7,755 nucleotides of DNA from Victivallales bacterium (GTDB taxonomy: Bacteria > Verrucomicrobiota > Lentisphaeria > Oligosphaerales > Lenti-02), in assembly GCA_018648945.1 (NCBI GenBank), contig JABGQJ010000360.1, positions 1 to 7,755 of the forward strand, written 5' to 3'. A model generated the notes under the pieces. That model ran no database searches. It saw only the letters and a program-made list of their open reading frames with translations, and was not told the DNA's origin. Within the stretch, counting starts at the first letter, position 1. Each line of letters opens with the position of its first letter. The position numbers and the translations under genes are program-made. Positions 1 through 5,097 of this stretch are shown piece by piece.

Positions 1-76
1 GTCACTCCCCTCCCTGCTTCCTTCCCCATTCGACGTTGGACGTTGGGCGTTGGGCGTTGGACGTTCGCATCCCTTC
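1..76. other. Non-coding left edge downstream of the DUF4838 gene
   Basis: Apart from the heptamer repeat, this stretch is pyrimidine-rich on the plus strand (about 1-29). No stem-loop with a U-run follows the DUF4838 stop at 77-79, so no intrinsic terminator can be called within the window. Confidence 0.5.
34..65. repeat. Heptamer tandem repeat in the non-coding left edge
   Basis: Four full copies of CGTTGGR plus a partial fifth: CGTTGGA at 34-40, CGTTGGG at 41-47 and 48-54, CGTTGGA at 55-61, then CGTT at 62-65. The repeat begins 11 bases after the stop codon of the DUF4838 gene (in transcription order). Short 7-base tandem repeats in gaps between genes are known from cyanobacteria, for example, but no function is implied here. 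The array does not form a hairpin. Confidence 0.85.
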
Positions 77-2293
77 CTATTTCCCCTCCGAGACCGCCGC
101 GCGGGAGAGCCAGATCTGGGAATCTCCTCCACCCAGGCCGATGAGCACAGCCTTCTGGCCCTTGGGCAGGAGCTCGGCCGCGATTTCGTAGACGAACCGC
201 TGCCATTCAGGCTTGCCGGAGAGACGGGCGGTTGGCATCAGCGGCTTCCAGACACCGCCGTCGGCATAGCCCCGGCCCTGGCCGCCCGTATTCACCACGA
301 TCTGGCACTGGGAAGACTCGCCCCAGATGTCCAGTTCCAGGCGGACCGGTTTCCCTTCCTCAGCCATGGGCATCAGCAATGTTGCCCAACCGGAGCGCTC
401 GTCGCCGAGCCCGGTCTCATCGGTATTCCAGCACTCCCGGTCGCCCTTCTTCTCCGCCTCACCGAAGCCCTTGCCCAGCAACCCGAGCGCCGCGTTGAAC
501 TGCAGCTGGCCAAGATGCTTGCGCACTTCGCGACGCTTGTAGATTTTCAGGGCCTTGGCCAGCTGGTCACGACACTCCTTTGCCGCCCCCACGTCCCCTT
601 CCGCCTGGTATCTGTGCTCCGCTTCCAGGCCACGAATCACGGCCCGGCCGTAGGCAAACAGCTTGGTCACCTGCTGAACACGATCACCATAGGGCTCCGT
701 CTTCCCGGCCAGTTTCTTCGCCTGAGCAAGCGCCTGCTCGGCGACGGCCAGTTCGCCTGCATCGTAGAGCCCCGGCACGTCCCGCGGCGGATTGTCCGAG
801 TAGGGTCTCCCGGTCTTGCGAACGCTCTTCTCCACCGCTTCGTAGAATGCCGTCATCGCTGGGCTCGCCGGGCCGAACATCCGGGCCGTCCACTCCTTGG
901 CCAGGGCCTCCGGGTCGGCCTCGATATTCCACATCTGTTTGGCCAGGATGTAGTACAGCGGGCCGTCTGTTTGCCAATCCGACAGCGTACTCTGACAGTA
1001 GTACCGTCGAATGCCGAGGGAATGCAGGTAGCGGATGTCCTTCGAGAAGTTGCGCCGAATGGGACGGGGCAGACGCCACCACATGGACTTGCTCACGTAG
1101 CTGTAGAAGAGCAGGTGCGGCGCGCGCGGCGCCCACTTGCGCAGGATCACATCGAACTCGGCATTGGCCTCGCTCTCGGGATCGTGAATCGCCCGACTGT
1201 AGTCGGCGGGCGCGTAGTGGCAGAGATAGGGGACCACATTGGGCAAGGGCTTGATGGTGTCCGGCGGTTCCGCGTAGTTGATGTAGGCCAGCACCAGCAA
1301 CACCCGGTCCGGGTATTCCTCGGCCACCCGCCGGGCCACCTCGTTGGCGAACCAGAACACCCGGTCGCCCCGAAATGGCTTCTCCGCCGCGAGCCCCTGC
1401 TTGGTGGTGCGCCCGCCGCAGAGCTTGTCGTCCAGGCCTTCGCACTGGTCGCACTCGCACCAACTGCGCCCATCATTGGGAGAGATAGAGAGGACCCGGC
1501 AGTTCGGATCGGCAGCAAAGATCGCCTTCACATTGCGCGCGAATTCCTCCGCCAAGCCGGGGGCCGTCACACAGAGCTGCCCGCCATGCAGCTTGCCTGC
1601 TTGCCGCTTGCCGTGGAGCATGGGGAACCACTCGGGATGCTGCTCGAAGTACTTCTCGGTCGGGATCAGCTGATGGTAGGCATGACAGCCGGGCACGGCG
1701 TCGGGCATGTAGAACCCGCGCCCATGCTCTTCCTGCGACGCCTGGGTGTAGTACCCGTTCATCCCCATCTTCAGTCCCCAGTCCCGGTGGGCATCACGCC
1801 GTGCATTTGATAGACGCAGGTTGAAGCTGGGGTCCATGACCCACCGGCCAACCGGCACCGCCAGCTCCTGCCGCTCCGGTACATCATCCACTTCTGGTGC
1901 CAACCACAGACAACCACAGAACTTCTCCAGGAAGCGATAGACCCCGGACACCGTCCCCTGCGGCTCCCGGCCGCAGATCACGATCCCAGCCGCCGTCACG
2001 TCGATCAGGAAGCCGTCACTCGTCGTCGGCGACGCCTCCTGCAACAGCCGTTTGGCACGGGCGGTTTGCCCCACCTCAATCACCAGCTTCGCATTCTCGG
2101 CGGGTGGACCACAGACGATGCCCAGGTAGCGTGCCAGTTCCTTCGCTGCCCTGGCTTCCGCTGGCGGCGCATCCGGTGCAGTCGCGATTCGGTACGAGCC
2201 GACCCGGTTACGGCCCAGCAGAACGGTTGCCCGCCCTTCCTGCGCCACGCTTGCTGCCAGCCCCGCCAAGAACACAACCAGTGCCAGTCTCAT
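77..2293 (-). CDS. Secreted DUF4838 protein, putative glycan-active enzyme (glycoside hydrolase-like)
   Basis: Encodes 738 residues ending in TAG. I chose the ATG at 2293 because it begins a clear signal peptide (MRLALVVFLAGLAASVA, likely cut after Ala17) and lies 10 bases after a GGAGG site; the longer in-frame start at 2386 would overlap the upstream gene and bury the signal peptide. Residues about 22-150 resemble the alpha/beta N-terminal domain that precedes the barrel in GH20/GH67-type enzymes (AKELARYLG, SDGFLID, then a GTVSGVYRFLE segment and CLWLAPE). Residues about 155-500 form the DUF4838 core with the hallmark SISPNDGRSWCECDQCEGLD at 269-288, HxYHQLIP at 204-211 and aromatic-rich YSYVSKSMWW near 397-406. 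Residues about 505-605 are helical with many charged residues. Residues about 610-738 look like a beta-sandwich, possibly carbohydrate-binding. Family members are common in glycan-degrading bacteria, but I know of no settled reaction, so substrate and catalysis are inference. It sits 38 bases after the LamG/FG-GAP gene, probably in one operon. Confidence 0.88.
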   Translation of the reverse strand: MRLALVVFLAGLAASVAQEGRATVLLGRNRVGSYRIATAPDAPPAEARAAKELARYLGIVCGPPAENAKLVIEVGQTARAKRLLQEASPTTSDGFLIDVTAAGIVICGREPQGTVSGVYRFLEKFCGCLWLAPEVDDVPERQELAVPVGRWVMDPSFNLRLSNARRDAHRDWGLKMGMNGYYTQASQEEHGRGFYMPDAVPGCHAYHQLIPTEKYFEQHPEWFPMLHGKRQAGKLHGGQLCVTAPGLAEEFARNVKAIFAADPNCRVLSISPNDGRSWCECDQCEGLDDKLCGGRTTKQGLAAEKPFRGDRVFWFANEVARRVAEEYPDRVLLVLAYINYAEPPDTIKPLPNVVPYLCHYAPADYSRAIHDPESEANAEFDVILRKWAPRAPHLLFYSYVSKSMWWRLPRPIRRNFSKDIRYLHSLGIRRYYCQSTLSDWQTDGPLYYILAKQMWNIEADPEALAKEWTARMFGPASPAMTAFYEAVEKSVRKTGRPYSDNPPRDVPGLYDAGELAVAEQALAQAKKLAGKTEPYGDRVQQVTKLFAYGRAVIRGLEAEHRYQAEGDVGAAKECRDQLAKALKIYKRREVRKHLGQLQFNAALGLLGKGFGEAEKKGDRECWNTDETGLGDERSGWATLLMPMAEEGKPVRLELDIWGESSQCQIVVNTGGQGRGYADGGVWKPLMPTARLSGKPEWQRFVYEIAAELLPKGQKAVLIGLGGGDSQIWLSRAAVSEGK

Positions 2294-2303
2294 GCCACTC
2301 GTG

Positions 2304-2308
2304 CCTCC
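2304..2308 (-). promoter_or_regulatory. Ribosome binding site of the DUF4838 gene
   Basis: The minus strand reads GGAGG here, 10 bases before the ATG at 2293. It lies within the 38-base gap after the LamG/FG-GAP stop codon. It decides the start in favour of 2293 over the earlier in-frame ATG at 2386, and the signal peptide that follows agrees. Confidence 0.7.
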
Positions 2309-2331
2309 GTTGTGGGGACCGGGACAGGCTC

Positions 2332-4908
2332 CTACTTGGTCCAATACTGCAGGTAACCCGCGTCTCGGCCGCTCAGAATCTCCCATGTGCCGTCACCGTC
2401 CAAATCCACCGGTTCGGCCATGCTGTAGTGCCCATTATACCCCGTAAACACGCGGTTGGTATCCAGATGGAAGCGAGGCACGCCGTCGCGCACCCCCAAT
2501 CCTCGGAAGAACAGTTGGGCGGCATCGCGCTTGTGCACGCGGGGGGAACCGAGGATATCCTGCACCCCGTCGCCATCCCAGTCGCATACGGCCAGCTTGG
2601 TCCGCCCCGTGCCTCGCACCGAGCCACAGGCCAGGAACGGAACACCACTCATCCCCGACAACTTGGCCGGGGCCGCCAAGCCAAGCTCGCCCGCCGCCGA
2701 CCGCGTGCGGCGCCACCACGTCAGATGCCGTTCGCCATCGATCCCGACCAGATCCGTCAGTCCATCCCCATCGAGATCCCCCACGCCGGGACGGGTCCGC
2801 CAGGCGGTCACCACATCGCCGGTGGCACACCGCAAATCCCCACGGGCCGTGAGCACCGGCTCGTCTCGCGTGCCGGTGTTCTCGTAGTACAGGAAGGTCT
2901 CGCCCACAAAGCCGAGGATCAGGTCCAGATCCCCGTCCATGTCCCAATCCGTCACGCATGGATTAGTGTAGCCCCACCACCACTCGCATGGTCCTTGCAG
3001 GTGCTTGTAGTTGACTGGGCGAATGTCCTTTCCATCGGCCTGGAGAGCCACCGGCGCGGCCCAGGATTCCACGCCCCCCTTCGGATCCAGGTTGCGCACG
3101 AACCAGACAAAGCCGTCCTCCGTACCCACCAGCATGTCCTGCCTGCCATCGTGGTCCCAGTCCACGGCGGCCGGTACCGAGAAGTTGGCCAGCCGCAACG
3201 AACCGCCCCGCATGTGCAGCAGTTGCAGCGGCCCAAAGCGGAACGGATCGTCCTTGGCCAACTGCCGCGCCTGGCGCACCATGGAGCCCCCGACATTGAT
3301 CCGCCACAGCCCATCCTTGCCCCGGTAGGCATGAATGGGCCGACGCTCGAAGGTGGTCGTGTTCCGTCCGCCAAAGGTCACCACGTGGCCATCGTCCAAG
3401 GCGGGTTCGCCCTTGGTGTTGGTGTCCAGGAAGACCACGACCCGGTCGAAGGTCGCGACCATCAAGTCGCTGCGGCCGTCCCCGTTCCAGTCCACGGGCA
3501 GTGGCCATACCGTATCGAAGAAGGTGATCGCGCGAGCCAGCTTGCCGGCCGTGAGCAGCAGGCCATCGGTGAACAGCGGCTTCTGGGCCGTGCCCACATT
3601 GCGGTGCCAGTAGATGGTGGCGGTCATGTCGCGGAAGTACCAGGTGCCATCCGCCCACCCCCGCTGGAAGCCGGGCCCGCTACTGGGCAGGTACTTGCCC
3701 AGCCCCACACTGCGGGTGCCCGAAAGCAGATCCACCCGGCCGTCGCCATCCCAGTCCACCAGCGCAGGTTTCGGGGTCGCCTCGCCCGTTTCCGGGATCG
3801 GCACCGCCCGGCCCAGGGGATGCTGCAGGTCGCCTTGCTTGACGAACCGCAGTCCCTTGTCCCCCTGCTCGCCCGCGTACCAGGAGAAGCCACCGCGATG
3901 GGAGGCGACACAATCAGCGATGCCATCCCCGTTCAGATCTCCACGCACGGTGGTGGGCAGATTGATCCGCACCGGTGATTCATGAATGGGCAGGCCATTG
4001 GCGTCCTTCTTCCCGGAATTCCGGTAGAGGGAGTTACGCCCAAGCAGATCCACCAGCCCATCGCCATCCCAATCGGCAGCGAAGGCGGGACCGGCAAAGG
4101 GGACCAGCGCATCCGGGGCATAGCGCAAGGTGCGCACCTTGGGGAAGCGATCCCTCTTGCCATTGACGAAGCTCCACTCCTTGGTGGTGGTCAGCGCGTG
4201 GACCTCGTTGGGAGTCAGCGCGCGACGGAAGGCCAGCACCCGCTCGATCTGCCCAGCAAAGTGGTGGTTGTCGCCGCCCTGCGAGCCCATGGTGATTGCG
4301 GGCGTGTCCGCTTTGAGCGGCCGGTCGATCACGGTCTGACTGTGGCCAAGGAAGTCGCCGCTCACCGTGTCGTGCAGATAGATGTTCACATTGTCCTTGC
4401 CGGAACCGGTGTAGACACAGGCCACATCGTACCAACGCTTGGCCTCGATGGAGTGCCCCGTACCGATAAACACCGTCGGCCCCATCGGGCGAACCGCGAA
4501 GCACAGGCTGTTCTGATGGAAGAGGGAGTGACCATTGGGCCAGCGCGAGAACACATGTTGAATGCCGTCCAGGTGATCGAAGCGCAGGCGCACAAACACC
4601 GAGAACGGCTCTGCCCCGGCGAACAGCAGTTCCTTCTCGACCCCGACCTTGCCCGGGAACGCAACGGAATCGTCCCTACCGTCGAAGACCAGCGCCTTGC
4701 CGTTGCTGCCGACCGCGTCCTTGGGGACCCCCGCCTCCACATAGGTCCCCACCCCGCCACGGGCGATCCCGTCCGAACGCGCCGCATTCGCCCCCGTATC
4801 CGCCAGTGAACCCGCCAACTCCAGACACAGGACGGGATCGGTTGGCGGTGCGGCCAACGAGAGAAGGGAAACAGCGCCCAGCGTGAGAACGAGAATGGCT
4901 TTGAACAT
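2332..4908 (-). CDS. Secreted LamG-domain protein with nine FG-GAP/VCBS repeats
   Basis: Encodes 858 residues ending in TAG. The ATG at 4908 begins a signal peptide (MFKAILVLTLGAVSLLSLA, likely cut after Ala19), so the in-frame extension up to 5088 is probably not translated. Residues about 26-240 form a LamG/concanavalin-A-like jelly-roll domain: it has KALVFDGRDDSVAFPG at 71-86, FSVFVRLRF at 102-110, a WYDVACVY strand at 159-166 and the typical closing FAGQIERVLAFRRALTPNEV at 217-236. From residue 279 on there are nine D-x-D/N-x-D-G-type calcium-binding motifs, starting near 279, 324, 385, 473, 583, 654, 711, 776 and 835, mostly of the form DWDGDGxxDLL. Such FG-GAP/VCBS units fold into beta-propeller blades in integrin-like and lectin-like proteins. 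The likely role is calcium-dependent extracellular binding of glycan or of a cell surface; no catalytic motif is visible. The DUF4838 gene follows after 38 bases, suggesting co-expression. Ligand unknown. Confidence 0.9.
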   Translation of the reverse strand: MFKAILVLTLGAVSLLSLAAPPTDPVLCLELAGSLADTGANAARSDGIARGGVGTYVEAGVPKDAVGSNGKALVFDGRDDSVAFPGKVGVEKELLFAGAEPFSVFVRLRFDHLDGIQHVFSRWPNGHSLFHQNSLCFAVRPMGPTVFIGTGHSIEAKRWYDVACVYTGSGKDNVNIYLHDTVSGDFLGHSQTVIDRPLKADTPAITMGSQGGDNHHFAGQIERVLAFRRALTPNEVHALTTTKEWSFVNGKRDRFPKVRTLRYAPDALVPFAGPAFAADWDGDGLVDLLGRNSLYRNSGKKDANGLPIHESPVRINLPTTVRGDLNGDGIADCVASHRGGFSWYAGEQGDKGLRFVKQGDLQHPLGRAVPIPETGEATPKPALVDWDGDGRVDLLSGTRSVGLGKYLPSSGPGFQRGWADGTWYFRDMTATIYWHRNVGTAQKPLFTDGLLLTAGKLARAITFFDTVWPLPVDWNGDGRSDLMVATFDRVVVFLDTNTKGEPALDDGHVVTFGGRNTTTFERRPIHAYRGKDGLWRINVGGSMVRQARQLAKDDPFRFGPLQLLHMRGGSLRLANFSVPAAVDWDHDGRQDMLVGTEDGFVWFVRNLDPKGGVESWAAPVALQADGKDIRPVNYKHLQGPCEWWWGYTNPCVTDWDMDGDLDLILGFVGETFLYYENTGTRDEPVLTARGDLRCATGDVVTAWRTRPGVGDLDGDGLTDLVGIDGERHLTWWRRTRSAAGELGLAAPAKLSGMSGVPFLACGSVRGTGRTKLAVCDWDGDGVQDILGSPRVHKRDAAQLFFRGLGVRDGVPRFHLDTNRVFTGYNGHYSMAEPVDLDGDGTWEILSGRDAGYLQYWTK

Positions 4909-4916
4909 GGCCGGTA

Positions 4917-4923
4917 CCCCTTT
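4917..4923 (-). promoter_or_regulatory. Weak ribosome binding site of the LamG/FG-GAP gene
   Basis: The minus strand reads AAAGGGG, ending 8 bases before the ATG at 4908. It is a purine-rich but imperfect Shine-Dalgarno match. Its spacing and the signal peptide that follows support 4908 as the start. I could not find a convincing -35/-10 promoter pair in the gap upstream. Confidence 0.45.
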
Positions 4924-5039
4924 CTGATATTTCAGCCAATGTGCCTGCGATCCTCGACAATGCCAGACGCCTCCGGTCTCGCCGACGGCTTCCCCACCCC
5001 CTGGGCGCGCTGAGCACCAGCTCGGCATCTTCCGCCTTT

Positions 5040-5062
5040 GGCGGGTCGCCACGCAACCCGCC
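5040..5062 (-). repeat. Second inverted repeat downstream of the large protein gene
   Basis: A perfect 7-base stem (5040-5046 with 5056-5062) around a 9-base loop, three bases beyond the first hairpin in the direction of transcription. No U-run follows. A smaller alternative hairpin, CCGCC-TTT-GGCGG at 5032-5044, shares one arm with it, so the two cannot form at the same time. Confidence 0.4.
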
Positions 5063-5065
5063 CCC

Positions 5066-5084
5066 AAGCGGCGAGACGCCGCTT
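5066..5084 (-). terminator. Hairpin just after the large protein gene, possible terminator
   Basis: A perfect 8-base inverted repeat (5066-5073 and 5077-5084) with a 3-base loop. The minus-strand transcript reads AAGCGGCG, loop TCT, CGCCGCTT. It starts 13 bases after the TAG at 5098-5100. Stem strength and position suit a terminator, but the sequence that follows is G-rich rather than a run of U, so a classical intrinsic terminator is not shown. It could instead protect or process the 3' end of the transcript. Confidence 0.45.
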
Positions 5085-5097
5085 CCACTCTGGGTTT

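Larger units (their letters stand above)
4909..5097. other. Intergenic region between the large protein gene and the LamG/FG-GAP gene
   Basis: This is the longest non-coding stretch in the window, 189 bases. The side next to the large protein's stop codon (about 5032-5084) is packed with GC-rich inverted repeats, listed separately. The side next to the LamG/FG-GAP gene holds its weak ribosome binding site and a slightly AT-richer patch around 4921-4940, where a promoter could lie, but no clear hexamer pair is visible. The LamG/FG-GAP reading frame stays open through most of the gap up to an ATG at 5088; I read this as chance in GC-rich DNA. Confidence 0.6.

Noticed and set aside
1901..1920. 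Perfect 10-base tandem duplication (CAACCACAGA twice) inside the DUF4838 gene, suspected frameshift.
   Set aside because: The encoded segment FCGCLWLAPE fits the expected family pattern on both sides and the frame continues intact, so this is most likely coincidence.
50..4809. Very long open frames on the plus strand (50-1810, 1897-3978, 3982-4809) opposite the two secreted-protein genes.
   Set aside because: They lie in the frame whose codons pair exactly with the minus-strand codons. Stops there need TTA, CTA or TCA codons in the real genes, which are rare in GC-rich DNA. Their translations are rich in Pro, Arg and His with no domain, while the minus strand has signal peptides and clear domain motifs.
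4909..5088. N-terminal extension of the LamG/FG-GAP protein up to an ATG at 5088.
   Set aside because: The extension would bury a clear signal peptide, overlaps the hairpin cluster and has no domain-like sequence.
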